Positions 28,683 to 37,302 of a stretch of DNA of 64,000 nt are shown one piece after another. Source of the stretch: Microbacterium flavescens (GTDB lineage Bacteria > Actinomycetota > Actinomycetes > Actinomycetales > Microbacteriaceae). The translations under genes and the position numbers were made by a program. The notes under the pieces were generated by a model, which was given only the letters and a program-made list of their open reading frames with translations, searched no databases and was not told the origin of the DNA. Positions within the stretch are counted from its first letter, which is position 1; every line of letters begins with the position of its first letter. Location of the stretch: assembly GCF_018588945.1 (NCBI RefSeq), contig NZ_JAFIWA010000002.1, positions 518,595 through 582,594 of the forward strand. The letters are read 5' to 3'.

Positions 28683-30533
28683 ATGAACCCCCGTCTCGCG
28701 GAAGCCACCAGCCCCTACCTGCGCGCCCACGCGGGCAACCCGGTCTCGTGGTTCCCGTGGGGCGAGGAGGCGTTCGCCGAGGCGCGCGCCCGCGACGTGC
28801 CGGTGCTGGTGTCGATCGGCTACTCCACCTGCCACTGGTGCCACGTCATGGCGAGGGAGTCGTTCGACGATCCCACGACGGCCGCGGAGCTCGACGCCGG
28901 GTTCGTGTCCATCAAGGTCGACCGCGAGGAGCATCCCGAGGTGGATGCCGCCTACATGGCGGCTGCCGGCGCCTTCACGGCGAACCTCGGCTGGCCGCTG
29001 ACGGTCTTCGCGACGCCCGAGGGACGCCCGTTCTTCGCCGGGACGTACTTCCCGCCGCAGCCGCGGGGCGGCTTGCCCGCGTTCCGGCAGGTGCTCGCCG
29101 CCGTGCGCGAGGCGTGGGAGGAGCGCCGCGACCAGGTCGACGGCACCGCCGAGGCGGTGGTGTCGGCGCTCGCCGAGGTTCGGGAAGGCGTTGGGGACGA
29201 GGCATCCGCTCTGCCCTCCATCGAGCAGCTCGCCGAAGCCGCTCGGGCACTCGCGTCGCGCGAGGATCCGGAGTTCGGCGGCTTCGGCGGCGGCGATCCG
29301 GCCGCGCCGAAGTTCCCGGTGGCCACCGCCCTGCGCTTCCTGCAGGCGCGAGCAGTGCGGGAGGCAGCGCCCGAGGCCTCCGCTGTCGCACACCGTGCCC
29401 TCGCCGCGATGGCCGCCTCGCCGCTGCGCGATGCCGTCGAGGGCGGGTTCTTCCGCTACGCGACCCGCCGCGACTGGACGGTGCCGCACTACGAGCGGAT
29501 GCTGACCGACAACGCGCAGCTGCTCGAGGTGGCGATCGACGCCGGCGATCACGAGACGGCGCGCGGCGTGGCGGGATTCCTGCTCGACGTGCTGCAGCAG
29601 CCCAGCGGAGGCTTCGGCGCCGCCCAGGATTCCGAGTCGTGGATCGACGGCGCCCGCAGCGAGGGCGGCTACTACGCGCGGGATGCCGCGGCCCGGACGG
29701 CCCTCGAACCGCCGGCGGTCGACGGCAAGGTCGTCACCGGGTGGAATGGGCTGGCGATCGGCGCACTCGCGCGAGCCGGGCTGCGCCTCGGCGAGCCGCG
29801 GTGGATCGAAGCGGCGCGATGGGCCGCTGAGGCCGTGCTCGAGACCAACACCGCCGACGATGGCCGGCTCGTGCGGGCGTCGCTCGACGAGATCCCCTCG
29901 CGCGCGTCGGCGACGCCGGCCGACTACGGTCAGCTGGCGGGCGGACTCGTCCGGCTGTCCGTGGCCACGGGCGACGTGGCCTACGCCGTGCGGGCTCGCG
30001 AGCTCGTGACGGCGTGCATCGGCCCGGACGGTGCTGTCGTCGTGCCGGGCGGGGGAGACCCCGTGCTGGCTGCGCAGGGAGTGGGAGCACCGAATGCCGC
30101 CTCCGACGGTGATGAACCGTCAGGGGCCGCTGCACTCGCCGACGCCGCCGTCGCCCTGTGGATGCTCGGGGCGGACGAGCTGCGGGAGGCGGCCGAGCGG
30201 ATCGTCGGCGCGCACGCGTCCGCCGCGCTGGCGCAGCCCCTCGCGTACGGCGCGCTGCTGCGGACGGCCGCTCTGCTCGCCGCACCGCCGCATCAGGTCG
30301 TGGTCGTGACCGACGACGCGTCGGATGCTCTGGCGACCGCGGCCCGCGGCATCCCGGCCGATGTCATCGCCGTGGTCGCACCCGCGCAGGCCGACGCGTT
30401 CGCCGCCGAGGGATTCGGGCTCTTCGAGGGCAAGGTGGCGACGGGCGGCGTCGCGACCGCCTACGACTGCCGCGACTTCGCGTGCCGGCTTCCGGTGACG
30501 GACGCGGCCGACCTCACCGGTCTCCCCGACTGA
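28683..30533 (+). CDS. DUF255 thioredoxin-domain protein (YyaL/spermatogenesis-associated 20 type)
   Basis: A 616-residue protein. The N-terminal thioredoxin-like domain (about 1-160) has CHWC in [15 protein letters not shown], and the rest forms an alpha/alpha barrel resembling glycosyl hydrolase or N-acylglucosamine epimerase folds. The start [17 protein letters not shown] matches the family exactly. No clear Shine-Dalgarno precedes it; coupling to the reductase upstream may help. Biochemical role of the family is not settled. It ends convergently with the mannosyltransferase gene. Confidence 0.9.
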   Translation: MNPRLAEATSPYLRAHAGNPVSWFPWGEEAFAEARARDVPVLVSIGYSTCHWCHVMARESFDDPTTAAELDAGFVSIKVDREEHPEVDAAYMAAAGAFTANLGWPLTVFATPEGRPFFAGTYFPPQPRGGLPAFRQVLAAVREAWEERRDQVDGTAEAVVSALAEVREGVGDEASALPSIEQLAEAARALASREDPEFGGFGGGDPAAPKFPVATALRFLQARAVREAAPEASAVAHRALAAMAASPLRDAVEGGFFRYATRRDWTVPHYERMLTDNAQLLEVAIDAGDHETARGVAGFLLDVLQQPSGGFGAAQDSESWIDGARSEGGYYARDAAARTALEPPAVDGKVVTGWNGLAIGALARAGLRLGEPRWIEAARWAAEAVLETNTADDGRLVRASLDEIPSRASATPADYGQLAGGLVRLSVATGDVAYAVRARELVTACIGPDGAVVVPGGGDPVLAAQGVGAPNAASDGDEPSGAAALADAAVALWMLGADELREAAERIVGAHASAALAQPLAYGALLRTAALLAAPPHQVVVVTDDASDALATAARGIPADVIAVVAPAQADAFAAEGFGLFEGKVATGGVATAYDCRDFACRLPVTDAADLTGLPD

Positions 30534-30564
30534 CGGCGGATCCCGGCTGACCCGGCTGCCGCCG
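30534..30564. terminator. possible terminator between convergent genes
   Basis: CGGCGG (30534-30539) pairs with CCGCCG (30559-30564) around a 19-base loop that holds a direct repeat. It lies between the DUF255 and mannosyltransferase stops. A modest hairpin without U-run. Confidence 0.35.
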
Positions 30565-30570
30565 GACCGG

Positions 30571-32235
30571 TCAGACCCAGGACGGCAGCCAGTTGTGCAG
30601 CCGCCAGAAGTCGTACGGCACCGGCATGGCCGAGATCACCGGATACCAGAACGCCGAGAGCGCGAGGGCGACGGCCAGGAAGACGATGACGAGTCGCTGC
30701 CCGGTGTGGCGTCGATACGCGTCGGCGTGCTGCGGCCCCGCGATGTCGCGCAGCGCGAACGTGAGCGCGAGCAGCATGAACGGCAGCACGAGCACCGTGT
30801 AGAACTGGAAGATCGTGCGCTCGGGGTAGAAGAGCCAGGGCACGTACGTGACCCCGATGCCGGTGAGCACGAGCGCGTGCCGCCAGTCGCGGGCGACGAC
30901 GAACCGGTACGCCAGATAGAGGACGGCGGCCACGCCGGCGTACCAGACGAGCGGGTTCGGGATGCTGGCGACGACCTCCGAGCAGCCGTTCGAGGCGGCG
31001 CAGCCGTCGACCCCCACCGCGTCGTGGTGGTAGTACATGCCGGTCGGCCGCAGCAGCAGCGGCCACTGCCAGGCCGGGCTCGCGTACGAATGCCCGGACG
31101 TGATCCCCGAGGCGGAGGTGAACATGGCCACGTGGTCGAGCCACAGGTTCTGCAGCGGCAGGGGCACCCACGCCCACACTCCGGTGGCCGGGTTCGCGTC
31201 CGCGGCGTGGCGGCCGTAGCCGCCGTCGGTCAGGAGCCAGCCCGACCACGACGCGACGTACACCGCAACGGCGACCGGGACCAGCAGCACGAACGTGGCG
31301 ACGCCCTGCCGGATCGCGTCGGTCGGCCAGAACAGCACGCCCGCCCGTCGTCGTGCGAGCGCGTCGGTGACGACGAGGTAGACGCCGAGTCCGGCGAGCA
31401 CCCACACCCCCGACCATTTGACAGCGGATGCCGCGCCCAGCGCCGCACCCGCGGCGAGGATCCACGGCCGGTTCCACAGCAGCGGCCCCCATGCCGGCGG
31501 CTCGTCGCCGTTGTAGCGGGCTGCGACCGTCTGCGCGATGCGCGTCATCGTGCGCTCCCGGTCGAGGAGCACGAACAGGAAGCCGAGCAGCACGAAGAAG
31601 AGGAGCGGCGTGTCGAGGAGCGCCACGCGGCTCATGGAGATCGCGAGGCCGTCGACGGCCATGAGCAGGCCCGCGACGACGGCGAAGGTCGTCGAGCGGG
31701 TCAGCATCTTCGCGATGAGCATGAGGAGGAGGACGGCCGCCGTGCCCAGGAGCGCGGTCGTGATGCGCCAGCCCCATCCGTTCGCGGGCCCGAGCACCAT
31801 CATCCCGAGAGCGATGATCCACTTGCCGAGCGGCGGATGGATGACGAAGGCCGGGTCGGTGGTGAAGACGTTCACGTCGCCGGCGAGGAAGCGGCTGTTC
31901 GCCTCGGACGGCCAGGCCGCCTCGTAGCCGAGCTGCGACAGGGTCCAGGCGTCCTTGACGTAGTACGTCTCGTCGAACTGGTTCATCAGGTCGTGGGCGG
32001 CCGCGAGGTTCCACAAGCGCAGGGCGGCGGCGAGGAGCACGACGATCGCGGGGCCCAGCCAGGCGTACAGGCGCTGCGCGCGCACGTCGCCCGCGAGGCG
32101 CGACGCGAAGCGGTCGTACAGGCTCGGCCGGACCGGCGGGAGCAGCGGCTCGGCGGGCTCGGCGGACTCGGCCGGCTCGGCGGACTCGGCCGGCTCGGCG
32201 GGCGGGTCGGCGTCCAGCCGGGCGGCGTGCGTCAC
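30571..32235 (-). CDS. pmt: dolichyl-phosphate-mannose-protein mannosyltransferase (PMT)
   Basis: A 554-residue membrane glycosyltransferase that puts mannose from polyprenyl-phosphate-mannose onto exported proteins. The first loop has the catalytic acidic motif QFDETYYVKDAW and a later loop has HPPLGKW; about ten hydrophobic helices follow. The C-terminal W-P-S-W-V end is typical of actinobacterial PMT. The open frame begins at a GTG at 32241, but TAGAAT abuts that codon; the GTG at 32235, six bases after the box, is the better start. The N-terminus has a Pro-Ala-Glu-Ser repeat encoded by an 18-bp tandem repeat. Confidence 0.92.
   Translation of the reverse strand: MTHAARLDADPPAEPAESAEPAESAEPAEPLLPPVRPSLYDRFASRLAGDVRAQRLYAWLGPAIVVLLAAALRLWNLAAAHDLMNQFDETYYVKDAWTLSQLGYEAAWPSEANSRFLAGDVNVFTTDPAFVIHPPLGKWIIALGMMVLGPANGWGWRITTALLGTAAVLLLMLIAKMLTRSTTFAVVAGLLMAVDGLAISMSRVALLDTPLLFFVLLGFLFVLLDRERTMTRIAQTVAARYNGDEPPAWGPLLWNRPWILAAGAALGAASAVKWSGVWVLAGLGVYLVVTDALARRRAGVLFWPTDAIRQGVATFVLLVPVAVAVYVASWSGWLLTDGGYGRHAADANPATGVWAWVPLPLQNLWLDHVAMFTSASGITSGHSYASPAWQWPLLLRPTGMYYHHDAVGVDGCAASNGCSEVVASIPNPLVWYAGVAAVLYLAYRFVVARDWRHALVLTGIGVTYVPWLFYPERTIFQFYTVLVLPFMLLALTFALRDIAGPQHADAYRRHTGQRLVIVFLAVALALSAFWYPVISAMPVPYDFWRLHNWLPSWV
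32161..32196. repeat. 18-bp tandem repeat inside the PMT gene
   Basis: Two perfect 18-bp copies (32161-32178, 32179-32196) flanked by partial copies. They encode a repeated hexapeptide of Pro, Ala, Glu and Ser in the cytoplasmic N-terminus. The copy number may vary between strains without shifting the frame. Confidence 0.8.
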
Positions 32236-32241
32236 CCGCAC

Positions 32242-32247
32242 ATTCTA
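32242..32247 (-). promoter_or_regulatory. -10 box (TAGAAT) for the mannosyltransferase gene
   Basis: Minus-strand TAGAAT, six bases before the GTG at 32235. The same hexamer and spacing stand before metG. Decides the start of pmt. Confidence 0.6.
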
Positions 32248-32305
32248 GGTGGGCCCGACCTGGGCCTTTCGTGCACGGGGCGCCGCTGGTGGGAAGTGCC
32301 GCTCG

Positions 32306-32311
32306 TATGAT
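32306..32311 (+). promoter_or_regulatory. -10 box (TATGAT) for the MarR regulator gene
   Basis: TATGAT, seven bases before the GTG at 32319. The in-frame ATG at 32307 lies inside the box and is therefore an unlikely start. Confidence 0.6.
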
Positions 32312-32318
32312 TCCTGAC

Positions 32319-32834
32319 GTGGAGCACAACAGCGGGTACTGGTACGGCGAGGGCGCCGACGACCGTCGCGCTCGCGCGATCGAGCTGCTGCAGGCGTTCC
32401 GCACGTACCGGGCGTCCGAGGTGGCGATGCGACGCCGTACGCGCGACTCGATGTCGATGGGGGAGAACGACCTGCTCACCCTCCGGTACCTGCTCAAGGC
32501 CGAGCGCGAGAGCCGCGTGGTCTCGCCCGGAGAGCTGGCGCGCTACCTCGGGGTGTCGACCGCGTCGATGACCGCGATCATCGACCGGCTCGAGAAGTCG
32601 GGTCACGTACGACGCGGGCCGCATCAGAGCGACCAGCGGCGGATCGTGGTGACACCCACCGTCGATACGGACGAGGAGGTGCGGCGCACGCTCGGCGCGA
32701 TGCACACCCGCATGCTCGACGCCGTCATCGGCATGACGCCCGAGGAGACCCGCATCGTCATCGACGCGCTCAGTCGCCTGCAGAACGCCGTGGACCAGAT
32801 CGAGCCCGTGTCCGAGGCGGCGCCCGCGCCGTAG
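32319..32834 (+). CDS. MarR-family transcriptional regulator
   Basis: A 171-residue regulator with a winged-helix domain in the middle: recognition helix around SPGELARYLGVSTASMTAIIDRLEKSGHV and the wing with SDQRRIVV. Helices at both ends form the dimer interface. It lies between the divergent mannosyltransferase gene and rsmI; the 83-base divergent spacer is a natural target, but no palindrome stands out there. Its stop codon overlaps the -10 box of rsmI. Ligand unknown. Confidence 0.88.
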   Translation: MEHNSGYWYGEGADDRRARAIELLQAFRTYRASEVAMRRRTRDSMSMGENDLLTLRYLLKAERESRVVSPGELARYLGVSTASMTAIIDRLEKSGHVRRGPHQSDQRRIVVTPTVDTDEEVRRTLGAMHTRMLDAVIGMTPEETRIVIDALSRLQNAVDQIEPVSEAAPAP

Positions 32835-32837
32835 GCT
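32832..32837 (+). promoter_or_regulatory. -10 box (TAGGCT) for rsmI
   Basis: TAGGCT, seven bases before the GTG at 32845. Its first three bases are the TAG stop codon of the MarR gene. Confidence 0.6.
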
Positions 32838-32844
32838 GAAGGGC

Positions 32845-33663
32845 GTGATCATCCTCGCGGCCACGCCGATCGGAAATCTCGGGGATGCCTCTCGGCGCCT
32901 CGTCGAGGCCCTCCAGACCGCGACCGTGATCGCCGCCGAGGACACGCGGACCACCCAGCGCCTTCTCGCAGCGCTCGGCGTCGAGAACCGTCCGCGCCTC
33001 ATCGCGCTGCACGACCACAACGAGAAGGACCGGGCGCCCGAGCTCGTCGAGCTGGCCCGCGACCGCGACGTTCTCGTGCTGAGCGATGCGGGCATGCCGA
33101 CGGTGAGCGACCCGGGCTACGGTCTCGTGGCGGCGGCCGCCGCAGCGGGGGTGGCCGTCACCGCCCTCCCTGGGCCGAGCGCCGTGCTCACCGCGCTCGC
33201 CATCTCGGGCCTCCCCACCGACCGGTTCACGTTCGAGGGCTTTGTGCCCCGCAAGCCGGGCGAGCGCGCGGGCGCACTGCGAGGGCTCGCCAACGAGCCC
33301 CGCACGATGGTGTTCTTCGACGCACCCACCCGCGTCGCCTCGACGCTCGCCGATATGGCCACGGCGTTCGGCGGCGACCGGCGCGCGGCGGTCTGCCGGG
33401 AGCTGACGAAGCTGTACGAGGAGGTGGCGCGCGGCACGCTCGACGAGCTCGTCGACTGGGCGGCGAAGGGCGTCCGCGGGGAGCTGGTCGTCGTCGTCGC
33501 AGGCGCCGCCCCGCGCGAGGTCGCGTTTCCCGACGCGGTGACGCAGGTGCTGGAGCTGGTGCGCGGCGGCACGCGGCTGAAGGATGCCTCGGGCGAGGTG
33601 GCCGCGCACACCGGCCACTCCTCGCGCGAGCTGTATCAGGCCGCGCTCGCCGTCCGCGGCTGA
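32845..33663 (+). CDS. rsmI: 16S rRNA (cytidine-1402-2'-O)-methyltransferase
   Basis: A 272-residue tetrapyrrole-methylase-fold enzyme that methylates the ribose of C1402 in the ribosomal decoding centre with S-adenosylmethionine. Family landmarks are ATPIGNLGDAS near the start, AAEDTRTTQRLL, SDAGMPTVSDPGY and GPSAVLTAL. The length is normal. The GTG start follows a TAGGCT box. A 29-bp tandem repeat follows the gene. Confidence 0.95.
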   Translation: MIILAATPIGNLGDASRRLVEALQTATVIAAEDTRTTQRLLAALGVENRPRLIALHDHNEKDRAPELVELARDRDVLVLSDAGMPTVSDPGYGLVAAAAAAGVAVTALPGPSAVLTALAISGLPTDRFTFEGFVPRKPGERAGALRGLANEPRTMVFFDAPTRVASTLADMATAFGGDRRAAVCRELTKLYEEVARGTLDELVDWAAKGVRGELVVVVAGAAPREVAFPDAVTQVLELVRGGTRLKDASGEVAAHTGHSSRELYQAALAVRG

Positions 33664-33670
33664 CGAACCG

Positions 33671-33791
33671 CGGGTCGTTGAGCGAGCGCACCCCTCCCGC
33701 GGGTCGTTGAGCGAGCGCACCCCTCCCTCGGGTCGTTGAGCGAGCGCACCCCTCCCTCGGGTCGTTGAGCGAGCGAAGCGAGACGAAACGC
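33671..33791. repeat. 29-bp tandem repeat (about 3.6 copies) ending in a longer unit
   Basis: Copies begin at 33671, 33700, 33729 and 33758, an exact 29-base period. Each starts CGGGTCGTTGAGCGAGCG and ends with a CACCCCTCCC-like tail. The last copy departs after 18 bases into AAGCGAGACGAAACGCG. There is no spacer diversity, so it is not CRISPR. From memory, the final long form (GGTCGTTGAGCGAGCG then AAGCGAGACGAAACG) recurs between genes in Microbacterium genomes, which makes this a REP-like element with local amplification. Confidence 0.85.
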
Positions 33792-33871
33792 GTCACATGA
33801 CGATCGTCCCTCACCCGACCTCCCGCAGAGGCCCCAACGTCACGTCGGCCGGTGGCAGGCGCGGGCGCGAC

Positions 33872-33877
33872 TAGAAT
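33872..33877 (+). promoter_or_regulatory. -10 box (TAGAAT) for metG
   Basis: TAGAAT, six bases before the GTG at 33884; one of the best matches to TATAAT in the window. Confidence 0.65.
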
Positions 33878-33883
33878 CCTCGG

Positions 33884-35458
33884 GTGACTTCCGGCCGCCA
33901 GTCCTTCTACATCACGACGCCGATCTACTACCCGAGCGACGTGCCCCACATCGGTCACGGCTACACCACCGTGGCGGTCGACACGCTCGCGCGCTGGCAC
34001 CGCCAGGCGGGCGACGACACCTGGATGCTCACGGGCACCGACGAGCACGGCCAGAAGATGCTCCGCGCGGCGACCGCCAACGGCGTCACGCCCCAGCAGT
34101 GGGTCGACCGGCTCGTGGGGGAGTCGTGGTTCCCGCTGCTCAAGACGCTCGACATCGCAAACGACGACTTCATCCGCACGACGCAGGAGCGCCACGAGCG
34201 CAACGTGCAGGTGTTCTTCCAGGCGCTGTACGACCGCGGGTACATCTACGCGGGCGAGTACGAGGCGCTGTACTGCGTGGGCTGCGAGGAGTTCAAGCCC
34301 GAGGCCGAGATCGTCGACGGCACGGGTCCGTTCGAGGGTCTGAAGGTCTGTGCGATCCACTCCAAGCCGCTCGAGCTCCTGCACGAGAAGAACTACTTCT
34401 TCAAATTGAGCGAGTTCCAGGACCGCCTGCTCGAGCTCTACAAGACCGACTTCATCCAGCCGGAGTCCGCCCGCAACGAGGTCGTCTCGTTCGTCAAGCA
34501 GGGCCTCAAGGACCTCTCGGTGTCGCGTTCGACGTTCGACTGGGGCATCAAGGTGCCCTGGGACGAGTCGCACGTCATCTACGTGTGGATCGATGCGCTG
34601 CTCAACTACGCCACGGCGGTCGGCTACGGAACCGATCCCGAGCAGTTCGCGCGCCGCTGGCCGGCGTACCACGTGGTGGGCAAGGACATCCTGCGCTTCC
34701 ACGCGGTGATCTGGCCGGCGATGCTGATGGCCGCCGGCGTCGATGTGCCGCGCGGCGTGTTCGCGCACGGCTGGCTTCTGGTCGGCGGCGAGAAGATGTC
34801 GAAGTCGAAGCTCACCGGCATCGCTCCGACCGAGATCACCGACGTGTTCGGCTCGGACGCGTACCGCTTCTACTTCCTCTCGGCGATCGCGTTCGGCCAG
34901 GACGGCTCGTTCTCGTGGGAAGACCTCTCGGCCCGCTACCAGGCCGAGCTCGCGAACGGCTTCGGCAACCTGGCCTCGCGCACGACGGCGATGATCGAGC
35001 GGTACTTCGAGGGCGTGCTGCCCCCGGCGGCCGAGTACTCCGAGGCTGATCTGCGGGTGCAGAAGACGGTGGCGGATGCCGCGGCCAACGCGGATGCGGC
35101 GATCGAGCGCTTCCGCATCGACGAGGCGATCTCCTCGATCTGGACGATCGTCGACGCGCTGAACCTCTACATCACCGAGAACGAGCCGTGGGTGCTGGCG
35201 AAGGACGACGCGCAGCATGCGCGTCTGGGCACCGTGCTGTACACGGCGGCCGAAGGGCTTCGTGCGCTGGCGGTGCTGCTGTCGCCCGTGATGCCCGCGT
35301 CGACCGAGAAGCTCTGGATCGCCCTGGGCGCGGCAGAGTCGCTCGGACGCCTGCAGGACCAGCCGATCCGCGAAGCGGGCGGCTGGGGTGTGCTGAAGCC
35401 CGGCACGTCGGTCAACGGGCTCGCCCCGCTGTTCCCGCGGGTGGAGCAGTCGGTCTGA
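33884..35458 (+). CDS. metG: methionyl-tRNA synthetase
   Basis: A 524-residue class I synthetase that charges tRNA-Met. The HIGH motif is PHIGHGYT (residues 21-28) and the KMSKS motif is in GEKMSKSKLTG. A zinc knuckle of Cys131, Cys134, Cys156 and His159 (CxxC plus CxxH) is complete. There is no C-terminal tRNA-binding domain, as in the short bacterial forms. The GTG start follows a TAGAAT box by six bases. Its stop TGATG shares bases with a 14-codon frame that leads into tatD. Confidence 0.96.
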   Translation: MTSGRQSFYITTPIYYPSDVPHIGHGYTTVAVDTLARWHRQAGDDTWMLTGTDEHGQKMLRAATANGVTPQQWVDRLVGESWFPLLKTLDIANDDFIRTTQERHERNVQVFFQALYDRGYIYAGEYEALYCVGCEEFKPEAEIVDGTGPFEGLKVCAIHSKPLELLHEKNYFFKLSEFQDRLLELYKTDFIQPESARNEVVSFVKQGLKDLSVSRSTFDWGIKVPWDESHVIYVWIDALLNYATAVGYGTDPEQFARRWPAYHVVGKDILRFHAVIWPAMLMAAGVDVPRGVFAHGWLLVGGEKMSKSKLTGIAPTEITDVFGSDAYRFYFLSAIAFGQDGSFSWEDLSARYQAELANGFGNLASRTTAMIERYFEGVLPPAAEYSEADLRVQKTVADAAANADAAIERFRIDEAISSIWTIVDALNLYITENEPWVLAKDDAQHARLGTVLYTAAEGLRALAVLLSPVMPASTEKLWIALGAAESLGRLQDQPIREAGGWGVLKPGTSVNGLAPLFPRVEQSV

Positions 35459-35502
35459 TGGCCTGGCGGTCGCCGGTCGACGACCGGGAGAGCGATGACT
35501 GA
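35458..35502 (+). other. 14-codon open frame bridging metG and tatD
   Basis: An ATG overlaps the metG stop (TGATG) and the frame ends at 35502, overlapping the tatD start (ATGACTGA). No independent Shine-Dalgarno was seen. It may merely carry ribosomes from metG to tatD, or be chance; product not recognised. Confidence 0.25.
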
Positions 35503-36373
35503 TCCCAGCACCTACGTCCGTTCGCGGGAGAAGGGGTCACGCGACGTCACCTATCCCGACGCGCCCGAGCCGCTGGCGGTGCCGGTCTACGACAACCATG
35601 CGCACCTCGAGATCGAGGACGGCGTCGGGCTGTCGCTCGACGAGCAGCTCGCCCGTGCAGGCGAGGTCGGCGTCGTCGGCGTCGTGCAGGCCGGTGGCGA
35701 TATCGACTCGAGCCGGTGGTCGGCGTGGGCCGCGGCATCCCACCCCCGTGTGCTGGCTGCGGTGGCGATCCACCCGAACGAGGCCCCGGCGTACGAGGCG
35801 GCTGGAGGGCTGGACGAAGCGATCGCCGTGATCGACGAGCTGGCGGCCCACCCGCGCGTGCGTGCGATCGGCGAGACCGGCCTCGACTTCTTCCGCACCG
35901 ACGAGGAGGGTCTTCCGGCGCAGTTCCGCTCGTTCGAGGCTCATATCGCGCTCGCCAAGAAGCACGGCATCGCCATGCAGATCCACGACCGCGACGCGCA
36001 TGAGGCCGTGCTCTCGACGCTCGAGCGCGTGGGTGCGCCGGAGCGCACGGTGTTCCACTGCTTCTCCGGAGACGAGGCGATGGCGCACATCGCTGCCGAG
36101 CGTGGGTACTACCTGTCGTTCGCGGGCAATGTCACGTTCAAGAACGCGCAGAATCTGCGGGATGCGCTCGCGGTCATTCCGCGCGATCGGATCCTGGTCG
36201 AGACGGATGCCCCGTTCCTCACGCCGGTGCCGCATCGTGGTCGTCCGAATGCGCCGTATCTGATTCCGGTGACGATGCGGTTCATGGCGGACGAGCTCGG
36301 CGTGGATCTCGATGAGCTGTGCGCGCAGGTCGCGTCGAACACGCTCGAGGTCTACGGCCCGTTCGAGGACTGA
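35495..36373 (+). CDS. tatD: TatD-family metal-dependent deoxyribonuclease
   Basis: A 292-residue TIM-barrel hydrolase. Metal ligands are visible: HxH in DNHAHLE, Glu in IGETGLDFF, His in QIHDRDA, His in VFHCFSG and Asp in VETDAPFL. The closing motif LTPVPHRGRPNAP is typical. TatD enzymes act as 3'-5' exonucleases in DNA or RNA repair (established for relatives). The order metG-tatD recurs in many bacteria. The extra about 25 N-terminal residues before the barrel are common in actinobacteria. Confidence 0.94.
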   Translation: MTDPSTYVRSREKGSRDVTYPDAPEPLAVPVYDNHAHLEIEDGVGLSLDEQLARAGEVGVVGVVQAGGDIDSSRWSAWAAASHPRVLAAVAIHPNEAPAYEAAGGLDEAIAVIDELAAHPRVRAIGETGLDFFRTDEEGLPAQFRSFEAHIALAKKHGIAMQIHDRDAHEAVLSTLERVGAPERTVFHCFSGDEAMAHIAAERGYYLSFAGNVTFKNAQNLRDALAVIPRDRILVETDAPFLTPVPHRGRPNAPYLIPVTMRFMADELGVDLDELCAQVASNTLEVYGPFED

Positions 36374-36376
36374 TCC

Positions 36377-36895
36377 GTGGACGGCGAGCTGTGGGATCTG
36401 ACGGATGCCTCGGGCGCGCCCACTGGTGCGACTTTTCGCCGCGGTGGTCTTGACTTTCCCGAGGGTCTGTTCCACATCGTGGCGTCGGTGTGCGTCATGC
36501 GCGGCGACGGTCTCGTGCTCATGACGCGGCGGGCTGCGGTGAAGGACTGGCCGCTGTACTGGGAGTTCCCCGCCGGAAGTGCGCTCGCGGGCGAGTCGAG
36601 CGCCGAGGGTGCGGTGCGCGAGCTCGAGGAGGAGGCCGGCGTGCGCGTCGGCGTCGACGAGCTGGAGTTGGTCGGTCGAGTGGTCGAGCGGCAGGCGCTG
36701 TTCGACCTGTACTTCGCGCGTGTGTCGGGCGACCCTGTGCTGCAACTCGATCCGGAAGAGGTGTGCGAGAGCGCGTGGGTTCCGTTCGCCGAGACGCTCC
36801 GGCGATGCGATGCCGGTGACATGGCTGGTCCGTGGGTGCCGAGACTCGAGCAGCTCGGCGCGCGGCTCGCCCAGCTCATCGACGCGCGCGGGTGA
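36377..36895 (+). CDS. Nudix hydrolase
   Basis: A 172-residue pyrophosphohydrolase with an intact Nudix box (G-x5-E-x7-REL-x-EE-x-GV, from GSALAGE to EEEAGV, about residues 73-95). The N-terminal WDLTDASGAPTG and the following core resemble the isopentenyl-diphosphate isomerase-like/YfcD Nudix group, but the substrate cannot be assigned. It starts at a GTG three bases after the tatD stop, so the three genes metG-tatD-nudix form an operon. Confidence 0.9.
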   Translation: MDGELWDLTDASGAPTGATFRRGGLDFPEGLFHIVASVCVMRGDGLVLMTRRAAVKDWPLYWEFPAGSALAGESSAEGAVRELEEEAGVRVGVDELELVGRVVERQALFDLYFARVSGDPVLQLDPEEVCESAWVPFAETLRRCDAGDMAGPWVPRLEQLGARLAQLIDARG

Positions 36896-36929
36896 TCTGA
36901 CTCGCGTGCCGGAAGGGCCGCCGCGATCG

Positions 36930-37100
36930 TCAGCCCCCGATGCGAATGCCGATTCCGGCGGGGATCGACAGCAGGAACTCGCTCAGGTCGGACCAGAATG
37001 CATGCCGACGCGCTCGGCGGGTGCGGAGGCGCTGCAGTCGCGCCTCGCGGATACGGTCGGCGTACTCGCGCTCGTCGTCGGCGGTCATTGTGCTGTACAT
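36930..37100 (-). CDS. small protein of unknown function (56 aa), possible ECF42 target
   Basis: A 56-residue protein, very basic in the middle (an Arg-rich helix about residues 19-32) with a hydrophobic, Gly/Ile-rich end (LSIPAGIGIRIGG). No family was recognised. The ATG at 37100 is about ten bases after GAGAGG. It diverges from the ECF42 sigma factor gene, and its upstream region holds a close mirror image of that gene's promoter (see 37154-37180), so both are probably switched on together. The hydrophobic end could touch a membrane. High openness of GC-rich DNA means the reading is not certain. Confidence 0.55.
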   Translation of the reverse strand: MYSTMTADDEREYADRIREARLQRLRTRRARRHAFWSDLSEFLLSIPAGIGIRIGG

Positions 37101-37153
37101 GGCGTCGCAACCTCTCGTGATGTGGCCGATCCGGTGATCCGCCTCACCCTTGC

Positions 37154-37180
37154 CACGAACGGCGACGGTGCGATTCGACA
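37154..37180 (-). promoter_or_regulatory. putative ECF42-dependent promoter, minus strand
   Basis: On the minus strand TGTCGA (37180-37175), 17 bases, then CGTG (37157-37154). Over 28 bases it matches the plus-strand promoter at 37226 in 22 positions, including TGTCGAATCG and GCCGTTCGT. It points to the 56-residue gene, about 54 bases before its ATG. Confidence 0.55.
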
Positions 37181-37225
37181 CGGAGCGCCGGATCGCGAAG
37201 CTCTTGAACTTTTCTTCTGCCGCGG

Positions 37226-37252
37226 TGTCGAATCGGACGAGAGCCGTTCGTC
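37226..37252 (+). promoter_or_regulatory. putative ECF42-dependent promoter of the sigma factor gene
   Basis: TGTCGA (37226-37231), 17 bases, then CGTC (37249-37252), about 50 bases before the ATG at 37303. As I recall, the published ECF42 consensus is TGTCGA at -35 and CG(A/T)C at -10, which fits exactly. Implies autoregulation. Confidence 0.65.
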
Positions 37253-37302
37253 GATCTGGTGAAGGGTCGCGATTCTGCGATCACCGAGTGAAGGGGTGGG
37301 GC

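Noticed and set aside
33671..33791. Possible CRISPR array
   Set aside because: The repeat is strictly tandem with no variable spacers and no cas genes nearby.
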